Below are positions 9,107 through 18,662 of a DNA stretch of 45,265 nt, piece by piece (within the stretch, counting starts at the first letter, position 1; each line of letters begins with the position of its first letter). The notes below the pieces were generated by a model. The model saw nothing but the letters and a program-made list of their open reading frames with translations, was not told the DNA's origin and searched no databases. The position numbers were made by a program, and so were the translations under genes. Source of the stretch: an uncultured Bacteroidales bacterium (lineage in GTDB: Bacteria; Bacteroidota; Bacteroidia; Bacteroidales; Bacteroidaceae); the NCBI GenBank assembly GCA_902760345.1, contig CACWFY010000040.1:1-45265 (forward strand). The letters run 5' to 3'.

Positions 9107-9114
9107 CAAAGGTT
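9107..9114 (-). promoter_or_regulatory. Possible -7 box of clpB
   Basis: AACCTTTG on the minus strand differs from TAnnTTTG at one base and lies 44 bases before the ATG. A TTTG (9137-9140) is 22 bases upstream, slightly far for a -33 box. Confidence 0.45.
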
Positions 9115-9126
9115 GTGCCGAAACAT

Positions 9127-9171
9127 AAAAAACCGACAAAACGGCAGATACGAATGCCATTTTGTCGGTTT
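9127..9171 (-). terminator. Terminator of the GH43/acetyl-CoA synthetase operon
   Basis: On the minus strand AAACCGACAAAA pairs with TTTTGTCGGTTT, with an inner GGCA/TGCC pairing, and runs into six T residues. It lies 29 bases after the stop of the ADP-forming acetyl-CoA synthetase and upstream of the clpB promoter. Confidence 0.88.
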
Positions 9172-9199
9172 CTATGTGCTTCGTCGGAAGTCTTGAGGC

Positions 9200-11284
9200 T
9201 TACTTCTCAATCAGGATTCTTGCGTCGACGGCTACCACATTGTCGGCATCAGCCAACAACGGGTTGATGTCCATCTCCTTGATCTCTGTGGCGAAGCGCA
9301 ACAGGGTTGACAGGCGGACGATGATTTCCGCATATTTGTTTTCGTTGATACCTTTTTGTCCGCGTGTACCTTGGAGTATTTTATAGCCGCGGAGCGAACG
9401 AATCATCGAGTAGGCTTCGTTGTAGCTTAACGGTGCAAGGCCTGACGACACGTCTTTCAGCACCTCGACGAAGATGCCGCCTAAGCCACAAAGCACCACA
9501 TGTCCGAAACGCTCCTCGTATTTGGCACCGATAAAGAGTTCCGTACCTTTCAGCATCTTCTGTACCATCACGCCTGTAGCATCCTGAATCTGCATCATGC
9601 GGTCGAACTCTAACGCCAGGTGTTCTGCAGTACGGATATTGAGGGCTACACCACCCACGTCACTCTTATGCACTGGACCCACTACTTTGGCGACGACGGG
9701 ATAGCCCACCTCATTGGCAAAGGCCGTCAGCGCCTCCTTCGACGTGCTTACCATCTCGGGTACCAGAGGAATACCTGCACATGACAGCAGTTCGCGTACC
9801 ACATCGGGGGGCAGATAGCCGCTGTCGAGACCTTCAAATTTCAGGCGATGCGTCTCGCGATAGATGATATCACGAATCTTGGGCACGTCAACACCATACA
9901 GTTCCAATTCTGTGGGTGCGGGCTGTGGCGTACGCATAATCTGCGACAGGGCTGTGGCCAGCGTCACCTCGTCAGAGAAGTTTACGTGTCCTTTCTGCAG
10001 GAATTCAGCCACCTCGGGGCCAGCAGTGTGCAGGCTGGGCAGGATGGGGAAGATAGGTTTCTTGCACTCCACCATCTTCTGGTGTAGCACCTCATAGGCC
10101 TCGTAAAGCTGGGTCAGTCCTGGGGTGCCATAGATGACAGCAATGGCGTCGATGTCCTTGAACTGATGCTCACAATAGTCAATGGCGATACCCAGTTGTT
10201 CGGCCGTTCCTGTGGCGAGGATGTCAATGGGGTTGGCCACCGCAGAACCCGGGAAGAGCTTGGCTTTCAGCTCGTCAGCCTCAGACCCTTCTATCTTGGG
10301 GACGTTCAGCCCGCCTTTCGACAGGGCGTCCGTCAGCATCACACCAGGACCGCCGGCATGGGTTACAATGGCGAAGTTCTTGCCTTTGAGTTCGGGCAAG
10401 GTGAAGATACAACCTACGGTGGTCAGCTCCTCGCGAGAGAAACAGCGAACGATACCTGCCTTGCGGAACAGAGCCTCTACCGCTGAGTCACTGCTGGCGA
10501 TAGCACCCGTATGGCTTGATGCAGCCCTCGAACCGCTCTCCGACGAGCCTGCCTTGATGGCTGCAATGCGGCAGCCCTTGCGAATTAAGCTGCTGGCGTG
10601 AAACAGCAACTTGTCAGGGTTTGAGATGTTCTCGATATACAGCAGTTTGACCTTCGAGTCGCTCTCGGGGTTGAAGTGCTCGTCCATATACTGCAGCACG
10701 TCCTCGATACCTATCTGCTTGCCATTGCCTATCGACCACACGCTGTTGAACAGTAAACCCTTGATGACGGCACTCTCTAAGATGAAGACCGCTGTGGCAC
10801 CTGAGCCGCTGATGAAGTCGACTCCCTTGGGGTTCAGGTGGGGAATTGGTTTGGTAAACACAGAGTGGTGCCAACGTGTCAACAGGCCAATGCAGTTCGG
10901 ACCTATCAGCGAACAGCCATGCTGTTCACAGGTGTCCAGAATCTGCTGTTCCAGTACAGCGCCTTCCTTCGTCTCCTCGCTAAAGCCGGCAGAGATAATG
11001 ATGAACGCACGTGTCTTTTTCTCTTTGGCCAGCAATTCCACATACTGCGGACAGAATTTGGCCGCTACTACGAGGATGGCCAGTTCAGTGGGAGGTAGCT
11101 CACTGGCCTCGTGAAAGGCTTTGATACCCTGCACCTCGTCCTCCTTGGGGTTGACGATGCGTAGTGTGCCTTTGTAACCGCCTTGCAGCAGGTTGCGTAC
11201 GACGGCACCACCTGGCTTGTGTACATTGTTACTACCACCGATGACAACGATGGATTGAGGCTCTAACAGTTCTCGGTTAATCAT
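9200..11284 (-). CDS. ADP-forming acetyl-CoA synthetase (fused alpha and beta subunits)
   Basis: This enzyme interconverts acetyl-CoA, ADP and phosphate with acetate, ATP and CoA, conserving energy when acetate is excreted. The 694-residue protein has an N-terminal CoA-binding Rossmann domain (PQSIVVIGGSNN), GPNCIGLL, succinyl-CoA-ligase-like domains with the phosphorylated histidine in ASSHTGAIAS (His258), and a C-terminal ATP-grasp domain (about 470-690, including YPVVAKVVGPVHKSDVGGV). It is thus the one-chain alpha-beta type. I start at the ATG at 11284 (MINRELLEPQ). An in-frame start 60 bases upstream would overlap the GH43 gene and is unlikely. The GH43 stop is 23 bases upstream, so the genes form an operon. 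Acyl specificity cannot be read from the sequence. Confidence 0.9.
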   Translation of the reverse strand: MINRELLEPQSIVVIGGSNNVHKPGGAVVRNLLQGGYKGTLRIVNPKEDEVQGIKAFHEASELPPTELAILVVAAKFCPQYVELLAKEKKTRAFIIISAGFSEETKEGAVLEQQILDTCEQHGCSLIGPNCIGLLTRWHHSVFTKPIPHLNPKGVDFISGSGATAVFILESAVIKGLLFNSVWSIGNGKQIGIEDVLQYMDEHFNPESDSKVKLLYIENISNPDKLLFHASSLIRKGCRIAAIKAGSSESGSRAASSHTGAIASSDSAVEALFRKAGIVRCFSREELTTVGCIFTLPELKGKNFAIVTHAGGPGVMLTDALSKGGLNVPKIEGSEADELKAKLFPGSAVANPIDILATGTAEQLGIAIDYCEHQFKDIDAIAVIYGTPGLTQLYEAYEVLHQKMVECKKPIFPILPSLHTAGPEVAEFLQKGHVNFSDEVTLATALSQIMRTPQPAPTELELYGVDVPKIRDIIYRETHRLKFEGLDSGYLPPDVVRELLSCAGIPLVPEMVSTSKEALTAFANEVGYPVVAKVVGPVHKSDVGGVALNIRTAEHLALEFDRMMQIQDATGVMVQKMLKGTELFIGAKYEERFGHVVLCGLGGIFVEVLKDVSSGLAPLSYNEAYSMIRSLRGYKILQGTRGQKGINENKYAEIIVRLSTLLRFATEIKEMDINPLLADADNVVAVDARILIEK

Positions 11285-11307
11285 AGTATTTTTTCTTGTG
11301 TGTTGTG

Positions 11308-13035
11308 TTATTTTGTGATACGTATCCAGTCTGCTTCTATCCAACCTCGATCAGTCTTCTCGCTACTTTCTACAGACACAAACCCAAACTTTGCACCAAT
11401 CCACTTGCCTTGACGCATCTCCATGGGCTTGCCACACGGTGTGAAGCGCTTGCCGTCTGTGCTGTAGCTGTAGTATACCAGCGGTTTTCCTGTAAAACCA
11501 CCACGGTGCTTCAGCTTGTCTTTGTTGGGCAGTTCGACGCGTAGTCGCAGGTAGATGTCCTCGTGAATACCCGGCTTGTAGCTGATTTTGTCCTCAGTGG
11601 TAGGCTTTAATGTGGCGATGAGCTCCTCCTGCTGGGCGTTGCCCCTATCGGCATCCTTGCACGTCAGCAACAATAGTTGAAACTCTTTGCCTACACGTTT
11701 GACGACAAGTGCGCCGTAGTTGTGGCCCATCATAATGAGACCGCCCATTTGTCCGTCAGCCTTCGACGTGAAGCGCACCTTAGTGGTCACGGTAAATTCA
11801 TCGGCTGGGGTCTTTTGTAACAGCATGTTGGGCACCAGCCACAGGTTCTTCTCTGTTTGTGGTTGCTTATAGGTATAGATGCGCATGGTGCCAAAGGCTG
11901 TCGGTACACCGAATTTCTCGTCGTAGTTGGCCTGCCACTGCCACTGCTTGCCGATGGTAGGTGTATTGAACTCGTCGTTTTCTGCGGGATTGATAATTGT
12001 CGTTGAACTGCTCTTGGGCTTCTTGTAGGTCGTCACAGGCTCTCCCTTCTTTCCCATGATCGGCCAGCCTGTCGACCAGTCGACGGGGTTTAGGTGTACC
12101 ACGCGACCATAGGCCTCTTTGTCCTGGAAGTGCAGAAACCAGTCTTCGCCATACTTTGTATGCACCCATCCGCCTTGATGAGGGCCGTTGATGTTGGTCT
12201 TGCCTTGTTGCAATACAATCTTGTGCTCGTAGGGACCGTAAGGCGATTTCGAACGCATGGCCAGTTGGAAGCCCTCGGGCACACCGCCTGCCGGACACAT
12301 AATCCAATACCAGCCGTCACGCTTATAGAATTTCGGACCTTCACATGTGCGGTTCTCCGTGCCGTTGCCGTCGAATACGATGACCGGTTGTCCGATAGGC
12401 TTCGTGCCGTCTGCCGATAGTTCGCGAACAGTCAATACCGAGGCGTATTTGGCGCGTGAGTTGGCCCATCCGTTCACTAGATAGCAGCGGCCGTCATCGT
12501 CCCATAACGGCGTGGTGTCGATATATCCTTTGCCAGGGATGACGCACAGCGGATCAGACCATTCTCCTGCGGGGTCGCTGGCTTTCACCATATACACGCC
12601 AAAGTCGGGGTCGCCCCAATAGATATAGTATTCGCCGTTGTGGTAGCGGATGGAGGGTGCCCACACGCCATTGCCGTGCTGGGGGGTGTTGAAGTGCTCT
12701 ATCAGTTTGCAGTTGCCTGCATAGAGCTTGTCTTTGATGGCATAGTTAATGATTTCCCAGTTCACCAAGTCTTTGGAATGTAGGATGGGCAACCCGGGAA
12801 TACATTGGAACGACGAGGCCGTCATATAGTAGTCTTCGCCTGTCGGACCTACGCACACATCCGGGTCGCTATAGTCGGCATTGATGACGGGATTCGTATA
12901 GGTGCCGTCACCGTTGTCGGGAGTCCATACTTGTGACTTCTCTGACTTTTGGTCAGAGTGTGGCGTTGCATTGTACTGGGCTGAGACCAGCAGGGGTAGT
13001 GCCAGCACTGCAAAAAGGATTGCTTTTCTTTTCAT
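11308..13035 (-). CDS. Secreted GH43 glycoside hydrolase (beta-xylosidase/arabinofuranosidase type)
   Basis: The protein has 575 residues and a signal peptide ending near LLVSA-QYN, so it is exported. The five-blade GH43 catalytic domain shows the three acidic residues expected: the base in NADYSDPDV (Asp57), the pKa modulator in GYIDTTPLWDDDG and the acid Glu in RTCEGPKFYKRDGW. A C-terminal concanavalin-like domain (about 330-575) resembles the usual GH43 beta-xylosidase companion. The likely role is removing xylose or arabinose from plant hemicellulose. It is first in a two-gene unit with acetyl-CoA synthetase, which may reflect sugar fermentation to acetate, but that link is inference. No SusC/SusD pair lies nearby, so it is not in a typical polysaccharide utilisation locus. 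Confidence 0.88.
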   Translation of the reverse strand: MKRKAILFAVLALPLLVSAQYNATPHSDQKSEKSQVWTPDNGDGTYTNPVINADYSDPDVCVGPTGEDYYMTASSFQCIPGLPILHSKDLVNWEIINYAIKDKLYAGNCKLIEHFNTPQHGNGVWAPSIRYHNGEYYIYWGDPDFGVYMVKASDPAGEWSDPLCVIPGKGYIDTTPLWDDDGRCYLVNGWANSRAKYASVLTVRELSADGTKPIGQPVIVFDGNGTENRTCEGPKFYKRDGWYWIMCPAGGVPEGFQLAMRSKSPYGPYEHKIVLQQGKTNINGPHQGGWVHTKYGEDWFLHFQDKEAYGRVVHLNPVDWSTGWPIMGKKGEPVTTYKKPKSSSTTIINPAENDEFNTPTIGKQWQWQANYDEKFGVPTAFGTMRIYTYKQPQTEKNLWLVPNMLLQKTPADEFTVTTKVRFTSKADGQMGGLIMMGHNYGALVVKRVGKEFQLLLLTCKDADRGNAQQEELIATLKPTTEDKISYKPGIHEDIYLRLRVELPNKDKLKHRGGFTGKPLVYYSYSTDGKRFTPCGKPMEMRQGKWIGAKFGFVSVESSEKTDRGWIEADWIRITK

Positions 13036-13072
13036 TGTAATAGTAGCTTGTTGTTTCTTGTTTATTTTTTTG

Positions 13073-13080
13073 CAAAGTTA
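13073..13080 (-). promoter_or_regulatory. -7 box of the GH43 operon
   Basis: TAACTTTG on the minus strand lies 37 bases before the GH43 ATG. No clear -33 TTTG is visible. It is divergent from the alpha-2-macroglobulin promoter. Confidence 0.65.
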
Positions 13081-13153
13081 CGAAAAAAAATGAGAAGTAG
13101 GGTGGAAAAATATTCGTTTTTTTACCCCAACATGGTTAAACTCGTTAAATGGC

Positions 13154-13184
13154 TTGGTCGTTTGACAAGTTTTTACTATCTTTG
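13154..13184 (+). promoter_or_regulatory. Promoter of the alpha-2-macroglobulin operon
   Basis: TTGG at 13154-13157 and TATCTTTG at 13177-13184 are 19 bases apart, the same arrangement as at aroA. The ATG follows 24 bases after the -7 box. Confidence 0.72.
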
Positions 13185-13208
13185 TCCTAAAATTAAAGGA
13201 TACGGCTT

Positions 13209-16200
13209 ATGAAACGACTCGCAATTGCCATCATGGCAGTATGGCTGTTGATGCCTATGAACCTGACAGGACAGACTTATCAGACGTTATGGAAACAGGT
13301 GGAGGAAGCCCAGCAGAAGGACCTTCCCCAAACCGCCATGACCAGTTTGGACCGCATAGCTGCCAAGGCCCGCAAGGAATCGGCCTATGGCCAGTTGCTG
13401 AAGTCGACGCTGCTTCGCGCCCGTTTGCAGTCCGAGGTGGCACCCGACTCGCTGCGTCCTGCCGTAAGCCGCTTGGAAGACCTGCTGAAGAGTGCCCGTG
13501 GTGAGGCGCTAAAGGCTGTCTATGCTACTGTGCTGTCGAAGGTGTATAGCGAGAATGTCCATGTATTGGGTGACGACGCCCAGCAGAAGAGTCGCGACTA
13601 TCGTGACCAGGCGCTGGCCCATCCTGAACAGTTGGCGAAGGTATCTGCCGACAGCTATGTGCCGTTTGTCGTCAAGGAAAACGACAGCGAACTCTTCGGA
13701 CACGACCTGCTCAGTATTGTCGGGCAGGAGTTGGACGCATGGCAATGGCTGAGCCGTTATTACCAACAGGCGGGCAACCGCCGTGCGGCCTGTCTGACGG
13801 CTCTGCGTGCCACCAAGACTTTGGAGAGCTACGATTCGCTGATAGCCGTCTATGGTGACCTGCCAGAAGCCGGTGAGGTGGCCATCAGTCGCTACGAACT
13901 GATGCACGGCAACCGTTTCACTGCGGCCGACCGCTATACGTGGTTGCAGCAGTCGCTCGAGCGCTGGGGCTCGTGGAAGCGTGCCGACGTGTTGCGCAAT
14001 GATTTGAAGGCCCTGCTGAATCCGATGTTCCAGGTTGACCTACAACAGCGCGTCAGTGTGGTTGACAAAACACAGACCATCCTGCTGACCCATTTGCGTC
14101 ATGTACAATCGGTACAAATGCACCTCTATCGTACGGCACTGAACGGCGATACTGAGCTCAACCCCAACGAGGAGCGTGACTACCGCCAGATGAAAGGCGG
14201 ACTGAAAGAACTGAAGGAGCATGCTCGCACATTGACGTTCAGCGGACATGCCGACTACGACGTCTTCGAAGACTCGCTGACGCTGGCCGCCCTGCCTGCA
14301 GGTGTCTATCTGCTGGAGTTCTCGTCGCAGCCGCAGACGGAGGTCATCCGCATGCTCTACTTTGTCTCTGGCGTGCGTGTCATCATGCAGGCGCTGCCTA
14401 ATGACCAGATACGCTATGTCGTGGTCGACGCCACGACGGGTCAGCCGCTGCCCGGTGCCTCGCTACGCCTGTCGTTCCGCCGTCAGTGGGACAAGCAGGG
14501 AACCAGCAAGACGTTGCCCTGTGACACCAAGGGCGAGGTGCTCTACACCGTTGAGGGTCAGCAGCCGACGTCAGCCTTTGCCTATACCGCCGCCGACCAG
14601 TATTGTCCAGAGTCGAGCGGTTATGGACGCTATTCGTATTACGAACGTACCTATAACCAGGAACATATCAGCCTGTTTACCGACCGTAGCATCTATCGTC
14701 CGGGCCAGACCGTCCATGTCGCTGCCATTGTATGGAAAGAACTGTCGGCCACTGAACAGACCGCCGTCAGCAACAAGGCGCTGAAGGTGGAGTTGCGCGA
14801 TGCAAATTATAAGGTAGTCAGCGAACAGCAGTTGACCACCGATCGCTATGGTAAGTGCTCTGCCGTGTTTACGTTGCCTCAGGGACTGTTGAATGGCCGC
14901 TTCTCTATCCGCACCCAGAGTGCCAGCACGAGTTTCCGTGTCGAGGAATATAAGCGTCCCACTTTCCAGGTCGAGTTTCCCGACCACCAGTCAGCCTATC
15001 AGGCTGGCGACGTCGTGCATGCCCTGGCCCGTGCCATGACCTATAGCGGTGTGCCCGTACAGGGTGCCAAGGTGCATTATACCGTGCGCCGCCGCGTGGC
15101 CTTCTGGTGGATGAACTGGTCGCGCTACTGGCAGCACGGCTATGCGGGCCGTGGCTTGGCAGAAGATGTGGTGAACGAGGGTGATACCCAGACAGAAGAG
15201 GATGGCACCTTTATTGTCGATATGCCGATGGTGTTGCCTGATGACGCTAATGGTCAGACGATGTTCTATCACTTCGTCGTTGAGGCCGATGTTACCGACC
15301 AGGCAGGTGAGACGCATAGCGGCACGTTGTCGCTGCCGTTGGGCACCAAGCCTACTGCGCTGACCTGCGACCTCCCTGCCCAGGTGCGTAGCGACCAGCT
15401 GCCCCAGGTGACTTTTGTCCGTCGCAATGCTGCCGGCAAGGAGATTGTCGGACAGGTGAAATACCGTTTGGATGGTGGCAAGTGGAAGCAGTGCCTCGCC
15501 AATTCTCAATTATCAATCTTCAATTCTCAATTGAAGAGCGGTGAGCACCGCCTTGAGGCTGTCTGCGAGGGCGACTCCCTGCAGATGTCTTTCGTGGTGT
15601 TCAGCCTGAACGATAAGCGCCCTGCCGCACCGACACACAACTGGTTCTATGTGTCGCACCAGCAGTTCCCGTCCGACAAGACACCCGTCACCATACAGGT
15701 GGGCTCGTCCGACCCCGACCTCCATATCGTCTATAGTATCTTTGCCGGTAAAGAGCAGTTGGAGAGCGGTGCCGTCAAGAAGAGTGGGGAGCTGATTAAC
15801 CGCCAGTTGACCTATCAGGAATCCTACGGCAATGGCCTGCTCGTCACCTTCGCATGGGTGAAGGACGGTGTGTGCTATCGCCATGAGACAACCATCCAGC
15901 GGCCTATGCCCGACAAAAAGCTGAAGCTGGCGTGGGAGACGTTCCGCGACCGCCTGACGCCTGGTCAGCAGGAGACGTGGTGCATGACCGTCAGCCGACC
16001 TGACGGCACACCAGCCGACGCCAGTCTGATGGCTGTTCTCTATGATCATAGCTTGGATGCCATAGCGCCCCATCAATGGATGTTTGCTCCTTCGGTCAAC
16101 CTGTCGCTGCCCTCTACCTCGTGGCGTTGGAATGCGTGGGGTGGCATGAGCCGCAGTGGTGCCCAGACCCTCCGCTATCAGCATGTGCCCGACCTGTTGT

Positions 16201-18662
16201 TCAGCCATTTTGACGATAGCGTCTATCCCTATTATCATCGTCACATTATGGTGCGTGGACGTAGCAACGTCATGTTGGCTAAGTCGGCAGCAACTAATGT
16301 AGGCTTTGCAGTAGCCGATGAGGCTGCCGTTCCGCAAATGGCAATGGTTGCTACAGAGGAGACCAAGGCGGTTAAAGCCAAGGATGTCGCCGGCAACGAT
16401 GCGGATGATGCAGCTGCTGACCAGGTGACACTCCGCGAGAACCTCAACGAGACCGCCTTCTGCTATCCGGCCGTGACGACCGACAAGACTGGCCGTGTCA
16501 CGCTGTCGTTCACCCTGCCTGAGAGTCTGACGACCTGGCGCTTCATGGGTGTCGCCAATACTTCCGATATGTTGTATGGTGCCCTTGAGGCTGAGGTCTT
16601 GGCGCACAAGGACTTGATGGTACAACCCAATCTGCCGCGTTTCCTGCGTATAGGTGACGAGGCGAATATCAGCGCCCGCATCACTAATTGTGCCGGACGT
16701 CCCTTGAAGGGACAGGCCCGCTTGCAGCTGATAGACCCACAGACCAATGCGGTGTTGTACGAAAAGAGCCAGCCGTTTACCACCGACGGCGACCAGACGG
16801 TCAGCGTCACCTACCCGCTATCGAAGGTCGACTATTCTACGTCGTTGCTCATCTGTCGCATCACGGCTGTTGCCGGCGACTTCTCTGACGGTGAACAGCA
16901 CTATCTGCCTGTATTGCCCGACCAGGAATATGTGACACGCACGCTGCCCTTTACCCAGCACGAGGCGGGGGTACAGACCGTCGACCTGAAGCGTCTGTTC
17001 CCACAGGGCACCAGTCAACAGAAGCTCACCGTAGAATATACGGCCAATCCTGCTTGGCTGATGGTGCAGTCGCTGCCCGTTATCGGACAGCCCTCTGAAC
17101 ATAGTGCCATTGATCAGGCGGCCAGCTACTATAGTAATCAGTTAGCGAAATTCCTGTTGGATGGTGCTCCGCAGGCCAAGGCCACCTTTGAGCAGTGGAA
17201 GCATGAAACGCCTGAGCAATCGTCGCTGACGTCCCAGCTCGAGAAGAACCAGGAGTTGAAGGACCTTCTGCTTGCCGAGACACCTTGGGTGGCTGCTGCC
17301 GACCGTGAGAGTGAACAGCACCAGCGCCTTGCCGACTTCTTCGACGAGAACATGATCAACAACCGCCTGACCGTTGCCGCCGATAAGTTGAAGGCCCTGC
17401 AGAATGGCGACGGCTCCTTCTCGTGGTATCCCGGTATGGAGGGTAGCACGCAGATAACCGTTTCCGTGGCCGAGATGGTGGTGCGCCTGCAGACCCTCAC
17501 GGGAGCGAAGTCAGACCTCCAGTCGCTTTACAACAAGGCATTCACCTATATGGGCAAGGAGATGACCGAGCTGGTGAACGAACTGAAGAAGGAAGAGCGT
17601 AAGGGCCACCATCCGACGTTCCCCTCGTTTGCGGCCTTGCGCTGGCTGTACGTCTGTGCCCTTGACGGTCGTCAGCTGTCTGGAACGCTGAAGAGCACCA
17701 ACGACTATCTGGTCAATCTGCTGAAGAAAGACATCAAGAACCAGTCGATTTACGAGAAGGCCCTGACGGCTGTCATCCTCAACCAGCGTGGCGACCGCAA
17801 GCTGGCGGCCGACTACGTCAAGAGTCTCAAGGAATATACCGTCTATACCGACGAGATGGGCCGTTACTACGATACGCCACGTGCCCTCTACTCCTGGTAC
17901 GACTACAAGATACCTACGGAGGTAGCAGCCATCGAGGCCCTGCAGGCGGTGACACCTGCCGACTGCCAGACCGTCGACGAGATGCGTCGCTGGCTCCTGC
18001 AGGAGAAGCGTACACAGGCTTGGGACACACCCATCAATACGGTTAATGCCATCTATGCCTTCCTGCATGGCGAAAGTCAGTTGCTGACCGCCACCAGCCA
18101 ACCAGCTGTGCTTGCGGTCGACGGAGCGCCCATCGACGTGCCTGCACCGTCTGCCGGCATCGGTTATGTGAAGACGGCCCGTCCGTATCAGGGTGAGCAG
18201 ACGCTGACGGCCACCAAGCAGAGCGAGGGTACCTCGTGGGGAGCCGTCTATGCTCAGTTCTTCCAGCCTGTTGCCGACATTGATGCTTCCGCAAGTGGCA
18301 TCACCGTCAAGCGCGAAATAATATCAGCTTCCAGTCTTAAGGTTGGCGACCGCGTCAAGGTTCGCATCACCATTGAGACCACGCGCGACCTCGACTTCGT
18401 ACAGGTGGTCGACCGCCGTGCCGCCTGCATGGAACCTGTCAGCCAGTTGACGGGCTATCGCAATGGCGCCTATACGTCGCCGAAAGACTGTGCTACCCAC
18501 TATTTCTTCGGACAACTGGCCAAAGGCCGTCATCAGATAGAAACTGAATACTATATTGACCGCGAGGGTATCTACCAGACAGGTACCTGTACCGTAGGCT
18601 GCGCCTATGCACCTGAATACCGTGCTACGGCACCCTCCATGACTCTTCATATCCAACCGTAA
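13209..18662 (+). CDS. Alpha-2-macroglobulin-like (MG/A2M) protein
   Basis: A very large exported protein (1817 residues) with a signal peptide ending near NLTGQ. It has the layout of bacterial macroglobulins: N-terminal helical region (about 20-300), MG domains with the MG2 signature LFTDRSIYRPGQTV (near 490), bait-region-like segment, the A2M core motif FTLPESLTTWRFMGVA (near 1100) and a helical alpha/alpha-toroid domain (about 1280-1600). The thioester motif CxEQ expected in the toroid is absent; the matching stretch reads SEHSAIDQAASYYSNQ. It probably acts in the envelope as a protease-trap-like or structural protein without covalent capture. Codons 765-776 are a heptamer array. The stop overlaps the next ATG (TAATG), so translation is likely coupled to the DUF1573 gene. 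Confidence 0.88.
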   Translation: MKRLAIAIMAVWLLMPMNLTGQTYQTLWKQVEEAQQKDLPQTAMTSLDRIAAKARKESAYGQLLKSTLLRARLQSEVAPDSLRPAVSRLEDLLKSARGEALKAVYATVLSKVYSENVHVLGDDAQQKSRDYRDQALAHPEQLAKVSADSYVPFVVKENDSELFGHDLLSIVGQELDAWQWLSRYYQQAGNRRAACLTALRATKTLESYDSLIAVYGDLPEAGEVAISRYELMHGNRFTAADRYTWLQQSLERWGSWKRADVLRNDLKALLNPMFQVDLQQRVSVVDKTQTILLTHLRHVQSVQMHLYRTALNGDTELNPNEERDYRQMKGGLKELKEHARTLTFSGHADYDVFEDSLTLAALPAGVYLLEFSSQPQTEVIRMLYFVSGVRVIMQALPNDQIRYVVVDATTGQPLPGASLRLSFRRQWDKQGTSKTLPCDTKGEVLYTVEGQQPTSAFAYTAADQYCPESSGYGRYSYYERTYNQEHISLFTDRSIYRPGQTVHVAAIVWKELSATEQTAVSNKALKVELRDANYKVVSEQQLTTDRYGKCSAVFTLPQGLLNGRFSIRTQSASTSFRVEEYKRPTFQVEFPDHQSAYQAGDVVHALARAMTYSGVPVQGAKVHYTVRRRVAFWWMNWSRYWQHGYAGRGLAEDVVNEGDTQTEEDGTFIVDMPMVLPDDANGQTMFYHFVVEADVTDQAGETHSGTLSLPLGTKPTALTCDLPAQVRSDQLPQVTFVRRNAAGKEIVGQVKYRLDGGKWKQCLANSQLSIFNSQLKSGEHRLEAVCEGDSLQMSFVVFSLNDKRPAAPTHNWFYVSHQQFPSDKTPVTIQVGSSDPDLHIVYSIFAGKEQLESGAVKKSGELINRQLTYQESYGNGLLVTFAWVKDGVCYRHETTIQRPMPDKKLKLAWETFRDRLTPGQQETWCMTVSRPDGTPADASLMAVLYDHSLDAIAPHQWMFAPSVNLSLPSTSWRWNAWGGMSRSGAQTLRYQHVPDLLFSHFDDSVYPYYHRHIMVRGRSNVMLAKSAATNVGFAVADEAAVPQMAMVATEETKAVKAKDVAGNDADDAAADQVTLRENLNETAFCYPAVTTDKTGRVTLSFTLPESLTTWRFMGVANTSDMLYGALEAEVLAHKDLMVQPNLPRFLRIGDEANISARITNCAGRPLKGQARLQLIDPQTNAVLYEKSQPFTTDGDQTVSVTYPLSKVDYSTSLLICRITAVAGDFSDGEQHYLPVLPDQEYVTRTLPFTQHEAGVQTVDLKRLFPQGTSQQKLTVEYTANPAWLMVQSLPVIGQPSEHSAIDQAASYYSNQLAKFLLDGAPQAKATFEQWKHETPEQSSLTSQLEKNQELKDLLLAETPWVAAADRESEQHQRLADFFDENMINNRLTVAADKLKALQNGDGSFSWYPGMEGSTQITVSVAEMVVRLQTLTGAKSDLQSLYNKAFTYMGKEMTELVNELKKEERKGHHPTFPSFAALRWLYVCALDGRQLSGTLKSTNDYLVNLLKKDIKNQSIYEKALTAVILNQRGDRKLAADYVKSLKEYTVYTDEMGRYYDTPRALYSWYDYKIPTEVAAIEALQAVTPADCQTVDEMRRWLLQEKRTQAWDTPINTVNAIYAFLHGESQLLTATSQPAVLAVDGAPIDVPAPSAGIGYVKTARPYQGEQTLTATKQSEGTSWGAVYAQFFQPVADIDASASGITVKREIISASSLKVGDRVKVRITIETTRDLDFVQVVDRRAACMEPVSQLTGYRNGAYTSPKDCATHYFFGQLAKGRHQIETEYYIDREGIYQTGTCTVGCAYAPEYRATAPSMTLHIQP
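15501..15535 (+). repeat. Heptamer array inside the A2M coding sequence
   Basis: Units of exactly seven bases: AATTCTC, AATTATC, AATCTTC, AATTCTC, then a decayed AATTGAA. They encode NSQLSIFNSQLK without interrupting the frame. Read on the other strand the unit is GAGAATT, close to the AAGAATT units after aroA. Confidence 0.8.

Noticed and set aside
9063-9126. CIRCE heat-shock operator upstream of clpB
   Set aside because: No TTAGCACTC/GAGTGCTAA inverted repeat is present.
11285-11344. Longer N-terminus of the acetyl-CoA synthetase
   Set aside because: It would overlap the GH43 gene and precede the conserved start MINRELLEPQ.
15513-16625. A 370-codon antisense frame inside the macroglobulin gene
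   Set aside because: Same pattern of codon-bias shadow, no promoter box and no domain.
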